In this document: positions 8,228 to 16,168 of the stretch, in pieces
Position numbering within the stretch: position 1 is the first letter of the stretch
How the letters are laid out: each line of letters opens with the position of its first letter
NCBI RefSeq assembly: GCF_000272475.1
Contig: NZ_AKFJ01000081.1
Coordinates: forward strand, 1 to 64,000
From: Novosphingobium sp. Rr 2-17
GTDB taxonomy: Bacteria > Pseudomonadota > Alphaproteobacteria > Sphingomonadales > Sphingomonadaceae
Reading direction: 5' to 3'
Length of the DNA stretch: 64,000 bases
The notes under the pieces: model-generated
Told to the model about the DNA's origin: nothing
The model's input: only the letters and a program-made list of their open reading frames with translations
Databases searched by the model: none
Program-made: the position numbers and the translations under genes

Positions 8228-8701
8228 ATGATTACCGAGACGGGCGCGGGCCTACCTGATGCAAACTGCTACGTCACGTTGGCAGAAGCCGATGCTTACT
8301 TCGCTGACCGTCATCGCACGGCGTGGGCGGCTGCATCCGATGGGGCGAGGGAAGGCGCGCTTATCCGCGCAACCGACTACATCGATTCAAACTACCGTTT
8401 CGGCGATAGCGCCACGGCTGCACAGGCTTTAGCGCTTCCTCTGATCGCACAGACCACCATCCCGGCTGCGCTGAAAAAAGCAGTGATCGAACTGGCGTTC
8501 ATCGCGCTCGCTGAAGATCTAGTCGCGCCCGCCCCCGCCAGCATCACAGAGACGGAAAAGAAACTCGGATCGATGTCCACCAAGGTCGTCTACTCGACCC
8601 CGGACACTCCCCGTGACCGCTTTGAAGTCATCACCGCGATCCTAGCGCGTATTGCGCGCCCCCGGTCTTCGTCGGTCAGCGAAATTCGACTCCTGCCATG
8701 A
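8228..8701 (+). CDS. Head-tail connector, DnaT-like family
   Basis: The N-terminus (GLPDANCYVTLAEADAYFADR, AWAAASDGAREGALIRATDYIDSNYRF) is the family annotated as putative DnaT-like ssDNA-binding protein, which almost always occupies the first connector position after the capsid gene. The old name is unlikely to reflect function; a head-completion adaptor on the portal is more probable. The start at 8228 is preferred to an in-frame codon at 8213, because conserved sequence begins there and the element spacing matches other sites. It overlaps the next gene by four bases (ATGA). Confidence 0.75.
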   Translation: MITETGAGLPDANCYVTLAEADAYFADRHRTAWAAASDGAREGALIRATDYIDSNYRFGDSATAAQALALPLIAQTTIPAALKKAVIELAFIALAEDLVAPAPASITETEKKLGSMSTKVVYSTPDTPRDRFEVITAILARIARPRSSSVSEIRLLP

Positions 8702-9042
8702 GCTTCTTCGACGAAATGCAGGCGTTGGCGCTGGATTTCGCAGCCGGTGAAATGTTCACCGATGCGACGATTACCCGCGCCGCATCGGGGCAGAGCTACA
8801 ACCAAGTCATGGGCGAATACGAGGACGTTGCAACCGACATCATCGGTTGCCGCGCGGTCAGCGAAGACGTGCGCAGCCGGGCCGCTGATGGCCGTCTCGT
8901 ATTTTCGACGGTCATCACGCTCAACGTGGAGCCCAAGATCAACGATCAAATCACCATCGGTTCGCGCACCTTCGTGGTCGCGTCGATCTCGACGATTGCC
9001 CCGAACGGCACCGCGATCCTTTACTCTGCGACGGTGAACTAA
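8698..9042 (+). CDS. Putative head closure (stopper) protein
   Basis: A 114-aa predominantly beta protein; the middle (RLVFSTVITLNVEPKINDQITIGSRTFVVASIS) resembles the small beta-barrel of head-closure proteins that plug the connector after packaging. Position between the DnaT-like adaptor and a neck gene supports this. No strong family motif was recognised. It is translationally coupled to the upstream gene by an ATGA overlap. Confidence 0.6.
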   Translation: MSFFDEMQALALDFAAGEMFTDATITRAASGQSYNQVMGEYEDVATDIIGCRAVSEDVRSRAADGRLVFSTVITLNVEPKINDQITIGSRTFVVASISTIAPNGTAILYSATVN

Positions 9043-9043
9043 C

Positions 9044-9316
9044 ATGGCGGGACGGATCACAGTCACTGGCGGCAACGGGGACGATTTCCTGAAAATGCTC
9101 GACGACGAGGTGGACGCGATGGGGTTCAACCTTGAGGCCGAACTCAAGATGCGCAGCCCCGTGGATACGGGCCAGCTTCGCGGCGCTTGGCACTATGATC
9201 CCGCGAGCAAGTCGGTCACCAACAACGTCGAATACGTCGAAGCTGTCAATGCTCTCCACCCGACTGCCGCAGGCTTTGTGGAGGCCGCGACAGATGCTGT
9301 CGTGCGGAAACCCTGA
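9044..9316 (+). CDS. Putative HK97 gp10-like neck protein
   Basis: 90 aa. The central SPVDTGQLRGAWHYD is the hallmark of the HK97 gp10-like / tail-completion group (usually RTPVDTGRLRASW). Such proteins sit at the neck between head closure and tail terminator. The gene starts one base after the previous stop and overlaps the next start by one base. Confidence 0.7.
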   Translation: MAGRITVTGGNGDDFLKMLDDEVDAMGFNLEAELKMRSPVDTGQLRGAWHYDPASKSVTNNVEYVEAVNALHPTAAGFVEAATDAVVRKP

Positions 9317-9735
9317 TGCTGACACGAGATACTGCGGTCATCCGCAAGCGCTTCTTCGACGAGTGGGATACCGCCATCCCGGTGCTGATGGATTTCGGCC
9401 CGGAACAGCCAAGGCCCACCACTTTGCATGTCCATTTCGCGATTAAACCTACCGGTACGGAGCACCACGCCGGAGACCGTGCGGGCGGCATAATGATGAG
9501 TAACGGGCGCGCTTGGCTGACCGTCTACTCTCCTAAAAGCGTAGGCGAAAAGACTCTCACGGATACCATCGATAAGTTCTCGAAAATCTTTCGAAACTGG
9601 CAATCCCCGGACTTCGCAATCAACTTCAAAACTGAAACCCATGGGGCGACCGGAACGGACCCGCAGACCGGTTACTACTACGCGCAGGTGTCGGTGTATT
9701 ACGAGTCCATCAGAGCTTACGCTGACGACGTTTAA
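9316..9735 (+). CDS. Putative tail terminator protein
   Basis: 139 aa. Position before the major tail gene, size, and an alpha/beta pattern with an opening helix (DTAVIRKRFFDEWD), a strand near HVHFAIKP and a closing YYYAQVSVYYESIRAY fit the tail-terminator (gpU-like) fold, which caps the tail tube. No diagnostic motif was seen. The start overlaps the preceding stop (TGATG). Confidence 0.6.
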   Translation: MLTRDTAVIRKRFFDEWDTAIPVLMDFGPEQPRPTTLHVHFAIKPTGTEHHAGDRAGGIMMSNGRAWLTVYSPKSVGEKTLTDTIDKFSKIFRNWQSPDFAINFKTETHGATGTDPQTGYYYAQVSVYYESIRAYADDV

Positions 9736-9749
9736 TGCAGGCTGCCGGG

Positions 9750-9757
9750 CTAAATAA
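9750..9757 (+). promoter_or_regulatory. TAAATA element, site 6 (major tail leader)
   Basis: CTAAATAA bracketed by CCGG copies (CCGGG and CCGGA), 52 bases before the major tail protein start. Confidence 0.55.
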
Positions 9758-9761
9758 GTCC

Positions 9762-9799
9762 GGAGCCACCGCTACGCTCCTTTGATCAAATTTTGGAGC
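9762..9799 (+). promoter_or_regulatory. Possible two-state leader of the major tail gene
   Basis: GGAGC at 9762-9766 and the Shine-Dalgarno GGAGC at 9795-9799 flank a single GCTCC at 9776-9780. The GCTCC can pair with either copy, so the upstream copy could free the ribosome site by competing for it. Confidence 0.45.
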
Positions 9800-9808
9800 T
9801 TCGCAAAA

Positions 9809-10714
9809 ATGGCTAATCCGTCCGACAAGAAACTTTACCTTGTAGCAGAGGCCGTGCCGGGCCTTACACCCGCTGCCCCTGTTTTCCAGTATTTCCCCTA
9901 CTCGCCCGGCGACAGCATCACCTTCGTCGCAGATGTCGCAACATCGAGTGTTAACTTGCCGGGTCGTAACGCGGCGGGTGCCACCAAGACCGCTTATCGC
10001 GCGGAAGGTTCCATTCAGAATGACTTCTCGCGCTCGACTGTCACCGATCTTTTGCTCGCATCTGCGCACTCCGGTTCGTGGGTTTCGAACTCTTTGACCG
10101 CTGGTGACGTTGATACCTCGTTCACGATTGAGCAGAGCTTCAGGGAAGGCGCTGTCACAAACTACCGCCGCGCCACTGGTCTGCAAGTTAACAAAATGTC
10201 GATCACCGCTACCGCTGGTTCTGGCACTGTCGGGGCATCGTATGAACTCATCGGTATGGGGGCAACGCACACAACTGCGGTCTTTAATGGCGCTACTTAC
10301 TCGCCTTCGGTTCTCCCAATTCTTCTCTCGGGCGCTGACATCACTAACGTCTCCATCGGCGGATTGACCGGCGTGCAGTACACCAAGCTCGAATACAACG
10401 TCGAGCATTCGCGTTCAGCGCAATACATCTTTGGAAGCACCGCAGCCGGTGGCATCGGCACGGAAGGTAGCCGCACCGGTACCCTCGCACTGTCGGTTAT
10501 GCGCAAAAATTGGGACGCGGAAACAGCGTTTACGACTTCGAATTCCATCGTCACTGCGACCGTCGATTTCGGCTCTGGTGCAAATGGCTATCGCCTGACG
10601 TTCAAGGGCAACGTCTCATTGCCAGAGGACGAGGAAGAGGGCGGAAGCATGTTTGCGAAGATGACCCTTACCGCAGCCGGTGACGCGTCTATCGTGTGGT
10701 CGCGTCTGACTTAA
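9809..10714 (+). CDS. Phage major tail (tube) protein
   Basis: 301 aa, Ser/Thr/Ala/Gly-rich beta protein of the size and position of siphovirus major tail proteins. The N-terminus (LYLVAEAVPGLTPAAPVFQYFPYSPGDS) and the repeat of short strands (ITFVADVATSSVNL, GSIQNDFSRSTVTDLLL) resemble the phage_tail_tube family with an opening DUF-like arm. The start at 9809 has GGAGC ten bases upstream; an in-frame TTG at 9782 is not favoured. A strong terminator and a new TAAATA element follow. Confidence 0.8.
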   Translation: MANPSDKKLYLVAEAVPGLTPAAPVFQYFPYSPGDSITFVADVATSSVNLPGRNAAGATKTAYRAEGSIQNDFSRSTVTDLLLASAHSGSWVSNSLTAGDVDTSFTIEQSFREGAVTNYRRATGLQVNKMSITATAGSGTVGASYELIGMGATHTTAVFNGATYSPSVLPILLSGADITNVSIGGLTGVQYTKLEYNVEHSRSAQYIFGSTAAGGIGTEGSRTGTLALSVMRKNWDAETAFTTSNSIVTATVDFGSGANGYRLTFKGNVSLPEDEEEGGSMFAKMTLTAAGDASIVWSRLT

Positions 10715-10742
10715 GAGTTCCACACTACAGTGGAGTTACGGG

Positions 10743-10777
10743 AGAGGTGTCCAGTTTGCTGGGCACCTCTTTCTTTT
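10743..10777 (+). terminator. Intrinsic terminator after major tail gene
   Basis: A 12-bp stem (AGAGGTGTCCAG / CTGGGCACCTCT, one G-T pair) with a four-base loop is followed by TTCTTTT. TAAATA site 7 follows within ten bases. Confidence 0.88.
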
Positions 10778-10784
10778 GACTTGG

Positions 10785-10792
10785 ATAAATAT
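10785..10792 (+). promoter_or_regulatory. TAAATA element, site 7 (tail chaperone leader)
   Basis: ATAAATAT, 30 bases before the chaperone ATG. TCTCC (10792-10796) at its downstream edge can pair with GGAGA (10810-10814), which holds the Shine-Dalgarno. A transcript starting ~10798 would lack TCTCC, whereas read-through RNA would keep it. Confidence 0.5.
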
Positions 10793-10822
10793 CTCCGTAA
10801 CAATCTGTAGGAGACATTTCAC

Positions 10823-11260
10823 ATGTCAGATTTTGAATTCGACGCGCCGTTACCTTATGATTCGACCATCGCTGATGAAGGCGTGGGCTTCACCGTGGTC
10901 CTTTCGGGCCGCGAATATGGCACGTTCCATTGCATCTATCTCGACCCGCTTTCGAAGCGCACTGAAGCACTCAATAAGCAATTTGAGGCCCGTCACGCAA
11001 AAGCGATCCGAACTGGCAAATTGAAGGGCATCGCCCAAGGAAAATTGCTCTTCATCGAAAACATCCTCAAGGGCTGGTCAGACGTGAAGAATCTCAAGGG
11101 CAAAGACGTGCCATTCAGCATCGAAGCCGCGACCGCTTACTTTAGCGGTCCCGCAGGTGATCACGTATATGCCGAGCTTTGGAAGCATTTCACCGCATCG
11201 GAGCATTTCGTCGCGGAAGAATTCTACGCAATCGATGCCGAGGCTGCCGAAAAAAACTAA
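10823..11260 (+). CDS. Tail assembly chaperone, short (gpG-like) form
   Basis: 145 aa, located between the major tail gene and the tape measure, the invariant place of the G/GT chaperones that hold tape measure during tail assembly. Sequence: an acidic N-terminus (SDFEFDAPLPYDSTI), a ubiquitin/beta-like middle (FTVVLSGREYGTFHCIYL) and a helical C-terminus ending EAAEKN. The last codons before the stop are GAA AAA AAC TAA, containing a canonical -1 slip site, so a second longer product is expected. Shine-Dalgarno GGAGA lies eight bases upstream. Confidence 0.8.
   Translation: MSDFEFDAPLPYDSTIADEGVGFTVVLSGREYGTFHCIYLDPLSKRTEALNKQFEARHAKAIRTGKLKGIAQGKLLFIENILKGWSDVKNLKGKDVPFSIEAATAYFSGPAGDHVYAELWKHFTASEHFVAEEFYAIDAEAAEKN
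11251..11257 (+). other. Programmed -1 frameshift slip site A AAA AAC
   Basis: In the reading frame of the short chaperone the heptamer reads A AAA AAC, immediately followed by the UAA stop. It satisfies the X XXY YYZ rule for tandem slippage into the -1 frame, and the -1 frame is open for 124 codons beyond it. The mechanism is standard in siphovirus tail chaperone genes; its use here is inferred. Confidence 0.82.
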
Positions 11261-11625
11261 TCGCCTTCCTTGAATGGCAGATGTCATTCAAGGGAGATGA
11301 ATTGAGTGACCTTATGGACATGGCGCGTAATGGCAGTGATGAGGCAAAAGCCGACGCGTTGGAAGCATTAGGGGATGCGCCGCTCATCAAACCTGCATCG
11401 AAGTGGTATTGGAGCGTCTTCAACGACCTCGGGTCAGACCGGCCCCCGGCCTTCCAAGGCATTTCGCGGATACCCTTTACCGCCATCCGGGCTTACGCGG
11501 ATGAATATCAAGTCAGCGGTAAGATGCGTGAAGCGCTCATTCAGGTGACCAGAAACGTCGATATCGCATATTGCGCGATGATCGCCGAGAAGTCTCTTAA
11601 GAGCAGGCCGAAGACCAAGCCGTAG
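11251..11625 (+). CDS. Tail assembly chaperone, -1 frameshift extension (T-like domain)
   Basis: The -1 frame downstream of the slip site encodes KKLIAFLEWQMSFKGDEL..., then KWYWSVFNDLGSDRPPAFQGISRIPFTAIRAYADEY and a closing helix. This WS..ND...RPP...IPFTAI..YA pattern is the T-domain of many tail chaperones. It probably has no independent start (an ATG at 11280 lacks a convincing ribosome site), so it is made as a ~267-aa fusion with the 145-aa product. The coding region ends 38 bases before the tape measure start. Confidence 0.75.
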   Translation, partial: KKLIAFLEWQMSFKGDELSDLMDMARNGSDEAKADALEALGDAPLIKPASKWYWSVFNDLGSDRPPAFQGISRIPFTAIRAYADEYQVSGKMREALIQVTRNVDIAYCAMIAEKSLKSRPKTKP

Positions 11626-11639
11626 ACGCAACAGAGATC

Positions 11640-11671
11640 GGCTGCATGACGATAAATACGGTCATGCAGCC
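11640..11671 (+). repeat. 11-bp inverted repeat around TAAATA site 8 and tape measure start
   Basis: GGCTGCATGAC (11640-11650) and its exact complement GTCATGCAGCC (11661-11671) flank a ten-base loop GATAAATACG that contains the element (ATAAATAC at 11652-11659). The tape measure ATG (11664) sits in the 3' arm, four bases after the element. In RNA read through from upstream, the start codon would be paired; in an RNA beginning at the element it would not. Confidence 0.7.
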
Positions 11672-14600
11672 GACCCGCATTATAAAAATCGAAGCCGATA
11701 TGAGTAGTGCGCAGCGTTCGTTGCGCACTCTCCACACGCAAATACAAAACATCGGAGCGGGCGGATTTTCCGGCCTTCAGACTGGCATAGTCCAGACCGG
11801 AACGGCTGCGCAGCAGCTTGCCGCGAACCTTCGCGCACTCGCGGCAAACTCGAACAGCGCGTCCAGCGCGGCGGCAAACCTCGGCGCGAACGGCTCGCGT
11901 CTGACCGCCATTTTCCGTGGTTTCGGTGGCGTCATCGCGACCCTTGGCCTCGCTGGTGCGGCTGCCGGGTTCATGCACCTCTCCGACAAGTCTTCGGAGA
12001 TGGTCGCAAAGCTCACGCTCGCCACCCGTGCGGTGGGCGACTACGCTACCGCACAAGCCGATGTCGCCCGCATCGCAAATAGCACCCGCAGCGATATCAA
12101 TTCGGTCGCGGACCTCTATTCGACGATGGCGCGCAACGCAGACACACTTGGCCTATCACAGGCGCAGGTTGCGGCTGCTACCACGACCACAGCAATGGCC
12201 CTCAAGGTTGGCGGCACCGAGGCCAACGCGGCTGCATCGGCCCTACTCCAGCTTTCACAGGCGCTTGGCGCGGGCAAGCTCGCGGGCGACGAATTCGCAT
12301 CGATCAACGAGGCCGCGCCGCGCCTTATGGAAGTGTTCGCGCAGTCGATGAACGTCCCGCGCGGTGCCCTCAAGGCACTGGCGGCAGAGGGTAAGATCAC
12401 CGCTGCGGAGATCACCAAGGCCCTGACCAACACCGCAGTAATTGCGCGGATGAAGGAAGAGTTCGCCTCGATCCCCGTCACGTTTGCGGACGTTTCCACC
12501 AGCGCGATGAACACGGCCAAGATCATGGCGGGCGCGTTCTCGCAGGGCTTCGGCATCTCGAAGACGCTTGGTGATATCGTCGTCGATATCCAAGCGTGGG
12601 CCGCAGAGATGGCCCCAAAATTCACGGAAATCGGCAAGGTCTTCCGCAAGGCCTTCGACACCGTGGCTCCGCTGATCGGCGCGGTCATGTCTACGGCAGG
12701 AGCGGCTATCCGCTTTGTCGTCGATAATATGGACGCACTGGTGGGTGTCGCCATCGCTGCGACGGCGGGCTTCCTCGCATTCAAGGCCGCTACCGCTGCG
12801 CAGGGTCTTGCTGGCGGTGTCGGTCAGGTGATCGCCCTCCAACGCGCGCTTGGTGCCACAGGTCCGGTGTCTGCGCTTGCGGCTGCGGGGTTAAAATTGG
12901 TGCAGGGCAGCGTCAACGGACTCACCACTGCGATTGCGGCCAACCCCATCGGTGCCATTGCGGTAGCGCTGACCGCGACGATTGCGCTGCTCTATCACTT
13001 CCGCGATGCCATCAATATCGGTGGGGGCAACCTCGCCAGCCTTGGTGACCTCGGGCGCGCCAGCTTCGAGATGATAGGCGAGAAACTTACCTCGCTTGGC
13101 AAGTGGGCTGGTGATGTATTCACTTCGATCAAAGGTTTCTTCACTGAAAACTTTGGCTGGATTGGGCAGATGGCCTCGTCCGTATTCAGCGATATCGATT
13201 TCTCCCTCGCAGGATTTCTCCAAATGTCCGCTCGCGTTGTCGATGCGGTGGTGGGTCACTTCCGTGGCGGCTTCCGCGCACTGGTGACATACTGGACGGG
13301 CCTGCCCAAAGCGCTCGGCACAATCTTTGCCAACGCGTTCAACTCCGCGCTCGGCTTCGTTGAGAATTTCATCAACAAGACGATCAGCGGCATCAACCGC
13401 GTGCTGTCGTTCGCGAATTCCCTTGGCGCAGCATTCGCGCCCCTCGAAAACGTTAAGCTCGGTCGCATGGACGGCGGCGGTGCAGTCACGCTCGGTGCCG
13501 ACATGGGCAAAGCCTACATGAGCGGCTTCGGCACGGAAGTCCGAGACGGCGTTAAGAGCTTGATCAACCGCGCGAACGAGTTCGGTCTTAACCGCATTGC
13601 GCCGAAGCTTAAGGGCGATGCCGCCGCAAAGACCAACGCTGCTGTTGCCGCGCCTGCGGGAGACAAAGATAAGGACAAGGATAAAGCAGCGAAAACCCTT
13701 GAAGATCGCCTCAAGAAAGAGCGCGAGTTCTGGGCCACGTTGCAGGAGCAGGCGAAAGCGGCTGCGATGACCACACGAGAATCGGAGCTTTACAACAAGC
13801 AGTTGGAGCTTCGGAAAATTCTCGGTGATGGCGAGCTTTCGAAGGCTCGTGAATTGACCTCTGCCGAAAATACCCGCCTCGATATCCTGCTTCGTCAAAA
13901 GGAAGTCGGCGGCACGATTAAGAGCATCAATGAATCGATTGAGGCTGCGTCAAAAACACGGCTTGAGTTAGAGGGCCGGGCCGATGTCCTGCGTAATGCC
14001 AGCGCTGATAGTGCAGCGGACGAACTTACGATTTGGAGCAAGATGATTCCGCTCCGCCAGCAACTCACGCAGGCGATAGGAACTGGCCTCGAAGCAGAAC
14101 TCACAAAGCGACTTTCGATCCTCGAAGCGGCAGAGCGGGAGAACCTCGCGCTTGAGCGTAAGAACAAGTTAATCGAAGCTGGCAAAGCCTATGGCGCGGA
14201 AGCCCTAAAGACACATGGTTCGGTTGATCAACGTCAAGCCGCTGCATTAAAAACGCGAAAAGAAGTCGTGGACCAGCTTCGCGCGGCTTATAACGAGACA
14301 ACGCCTGAATTTGTGGCAGGCATGAAGCGCGCTTCGAATGAATACTCCATTTCCATGAAGGCCATCGCGGGCGAATTCTACGACGATATGTCCGGGGCCA
14401 TTGATGGCCTCGCGAACCAGATCGGCGGCAAAGTCGGAGATGCGCTCGGAGCCCTTGGCGGGGTCGTGGACAGCCTCAAGGCGCTCGATAAGAATGGATC
14501 GCTCGCAAAGGGACTTCAGAGCGTGCTCGGCAAAGATTCCAAGCTCCTGAAAGGGCTGGGCGAGGCTGCGGGCAAGCTCGGCGCTGGCGCGGAGATGGGC

Positions 14601-15797
14601 GGTCAGATCGCGGGCCTTGCGAAGGCGATTGGCATTTCAAAGTTCTCAACCACTGGTTCGAAGGTGGGCGGGGCGCTGGGCAGCTTTGTTGGCGGACCAA
14701 TCGGTTCAATGATTGGGTCTATTGCGGGCGGAGTCATCGGCGGGTTGTTCAAAAAAACCAAGTCCGGTTCGGCCACCATCGGCGCAAACGCGTCTGGCGT
14801 GCTCGACATCACAGCGACGGGCGGAAATAGCTCAAAGATGAAAGAAGCCGCGAACACCGCCGCGACCTCTGTCATGGCTGGCGTCAACCAACTTGCGGAG
14901 CGTCTTGGCGCATCCGTCAACGCATCGGCTGCCGGTAATGTGACCATCGGTCAGCGTCACGGTGACTGGCGTGTCCAGACCAGCGGTACCAGCCTCAAGA
15001 CCAAGAATGGCGCGGTCGAATTCGACGACGATGCCGCTGGTGCTGTCACCTATGCGATTCAGCAGATGGTCAAGAATGGCGTCCTGACCGGCTTCAAGTC
15101 GGCATTCTCTGCCCGCGCTCTGAAAGGTGCCACTGACGTGGATACCGCCGTGTCTATCGTCGAAAAGGTGGAGGGCATCATGGGCGAGATCGCGGCCATG
15201 GAGAACCCGATCAAGGCTGCCGTGGACGCGATCAACACGCCCTTGAATAATTTGGTCAAGCAGATGCAAGAGATGGGTGCTACCTCAAGCGAACTCGCTG
15301 ACATTGAGAAATATCGTTCGCTCAAGCTCAAGGAAGCGCTCGAATCTCAAATCGATAGCTTGAAGTCTTTCCGCGATGTCTTGAATGGCGACGGGTCAGG
15401 CGTCACTAGCCTTAACCGCCTTAACAGTAAGATGGCGGAATTCGACAAATATCGCAGCGATATCGCAGCCGGTACAACGGTCGATCAGGACAAGTTCACC
15501 AAGCTCGGACAGGAGATTTTCCAACTCTCCAGTGGCATCTATGGTTCATCCACCGCGCAGTTCCAGTCCGTCCGTGGCATGCTGCTCGAAGCCACGGACG
15601 GGCTAATCGATAACGTCACGACGTTGTATGATGACGCATCGGTGGTCGCGATCCAAGAGCAGACAAATGCGATCACGACAAATCAAGCGATCCAGAACGC
15701 TCGCCTCGAAAGTATCGATGAAAGCTTGAAGGCCATCGCGGCAAGCGGTGTGTCCAATGCGTGGCAGGCGGTGCTCACAAGATCGGCTGCCTACTAA
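11664..15797 (+). CDS. Phage tape measure protein
   Basis: 1377 aa; sets tail length (about 0.15 nm per residue predicts a ~200 nm tail). An N-terminal coiled region (residues 1-70) precedes the tape_meas_nterm domain: DINSVADLYSTMARNADTLGLSQ, MALKVGGTEANAAASALLQLSQALGAGKLAGDEFASI and RLMEVFAQSMNVPRGALKALAAEGKI. Hydrophobic segments follow (~residues 330-460: IRFVVDNMDALVGVAIAATAGFLAF and TAIAANPIGAIAVALTATIALLYHF), then long helices with Lys/Asp-rich linker DKDKDKDKAAKTLEDRLKKE. A glycine-rich membrane-like stretch (GSKVGGALGSFVGGPIGSMIGS) lies near 1010. The start at 11664 rather than the ATG at 11646 is chosen by the element spacing and by homology beginning MQPTRIIKIEADM. Confidence 0.92.
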   Translation: MQPTRIIKIEADMSSAQRSLRTLHTQIQNIGAGGFSGLQTGIVQTGTAAQQLAANLRALAANSNSASSAAANLGANGSRLTAIFRGFGGVIATLGLAGAAAGFMHLSDKSSEMVAKLTLATRAVGDYATAQADVARIANSTRSDINSVADLYSTMARNADTLGLSQAQVAAATTTTAMALKVGGTEANAAASALLQLSQALGAGKLAGDEFASINEAAPRLMEVFAQSMNVPRGALKALAAEGKITAAEITKALTNTAVIARMKEEFASIPVTFADVSTSAMNTAKIMAGAFSQGFGISKTLGDIVVDIQAWAAEMAPKFTEIGKVFRKAFDTVAPLIGAVMSTAGAAIRFVVDNMDALVGVAIAATAGFLAFKAATAAQGLAGGVGQVIALQRALGATGPVSALAAAGLKLVQGSVNGLTTAIAANPIGAIAVALTATIALLYHFRDAINIGGGNLASLGDLGRASFEMIGEKLTSLGKWAGDVFTSIKGFFTENFGWIGQMASSVFSDIDFSLAGFLQMSARVVDAVVGHFRGGFRALVTYWTGLPKALGTIFANAFNSALGFVENFINKTISGINRVLSFANSLGAAFAPLENVKLGRMDGGGAVTLGADMGKAYMSGFGTEVRDGVKSLINRANEFGLNRIAPKLKGDAAAKTNAAVAAPAGDKDKDKDKAAKTLEDRLKKEREFWATLQEQAKAAAMTTRESELYNKQLELRKILGDGELSKARELTSAENTRLDILLRQKEVGGTIKSINESIEAASKTRLELEGRADVLRNASADSAADELTIWSKMIPLRQQLTQAIGTGLEAELTKRLSILEAAERENLALERKNKLIEAGKAYGAEALKTHGSVDQRQAAALKTRKEVVDQLRAAYNETTPEFVAGMKRASNEYSISMKAIAGEFYDDMSGAIDGLANQIGGKVGDALGALGGVVDSLKALDKNGSLAKGLQSVLGKDSKLLKGLGEAAGKLGAGAEMGGQIAGLAKAIGISKFSTTGSKVGGALGSFVGGPIGSMIGSIAGGVIGGLFKKTKSGSATIGANASGVLDITATGGNSSKMKEAANTAATSVMAGVNQLAERLGASVNASAAGNVTIGQRHGDWRVQTSGTSLKTKNGAVEFDDDAAGAVTYAIQQMVKNGVLTGFKSAFSARALKGATDVDTAVSIVEKVEGIMGEIAAMENPIKAAVDAINTPLNNLVKQMQEMGATSSELADIEKYRSLKLKEALESQIDSLKSFRDVLNGDGSGVTSLNRLNSKMAEFDKYRSDIAAGTTVDQDKFTKLGQEIFQLSSGIYGSSTAQFQSVRGMLLEATDGLIDNVTTLYDDASVVAIQEQTNAITTNQAIQNARLESIDESLKAIAASGVSNAWQAVLTRSAAY

Positions 15798-15801
15798 ATA
15801 C
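15794..15801 (+). promoter_or_regulatory. TAAATA element, site 9
   Basis: CTAAATAC overlaps the tape measure TAA stop; four bases later is the ATG at 15806. No Shine-Dalgarno. Confidence 0.6.
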
Positions 15802-15805
15802 CATC

Positions 15806-16168
15806 ATGGCTGAATTTGATGCAAACAGAGCGGCATTCGTCCGCAACGAATACAGATACGAGACCCGCTCCGATAGTTCGGTACAGGCGCGATATCCGGG
15901 CGCGGTCGAAACGGTAATAGATACCCAGCTTGATCAAACGTCGGCGGCGAGCTTGGCTACCGCCTACTTTGCCGAATTTAGCCAACCGGCTGCGGTATAT
16001 TCGACGGAAATTCAACGGTCATTTAAGCTGTCCGATTTAGCCGGGGCGATCCCACGCTACATCATCGCGGATGCCGATTTCCCGTTGCTATCGGGTAAAG
16101 CGATGCGGCTTGTTGAGATGCAGACTGACCCGGTACTTGATCGAACCGAACTTAAGGCGCGCGGATGA
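15806..16168 (+). CDS. Phage tail-tip protein, unknown family
   Basis: 120 aa, not recognised. It begins MAEFDANRAAFVRNEYRYETRSDSSV and has a beta-rich pattern with AAVYSTEIQRSFKLSDLAGAI and a C-terminal KAMRLVEMQTDPVLDRTELKARG. It sits where siphophage distal-tail genes usually lie, immediately after the tape measure, and overlaps the following gene by four bases, so the two are probably co-translated parts of the tail tip. Confidence 0.6.
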   Translation: MAEFDANRAAFVRNEYRYETRSDSSVQARYPGAVETVIDTQLDQTSAASLATAYFAEFSQPAAVYSTEIQRSFKLSDLAGAIPRYIIADADFPLLSGKAMRLVEMQTDPVLDRTELKARG

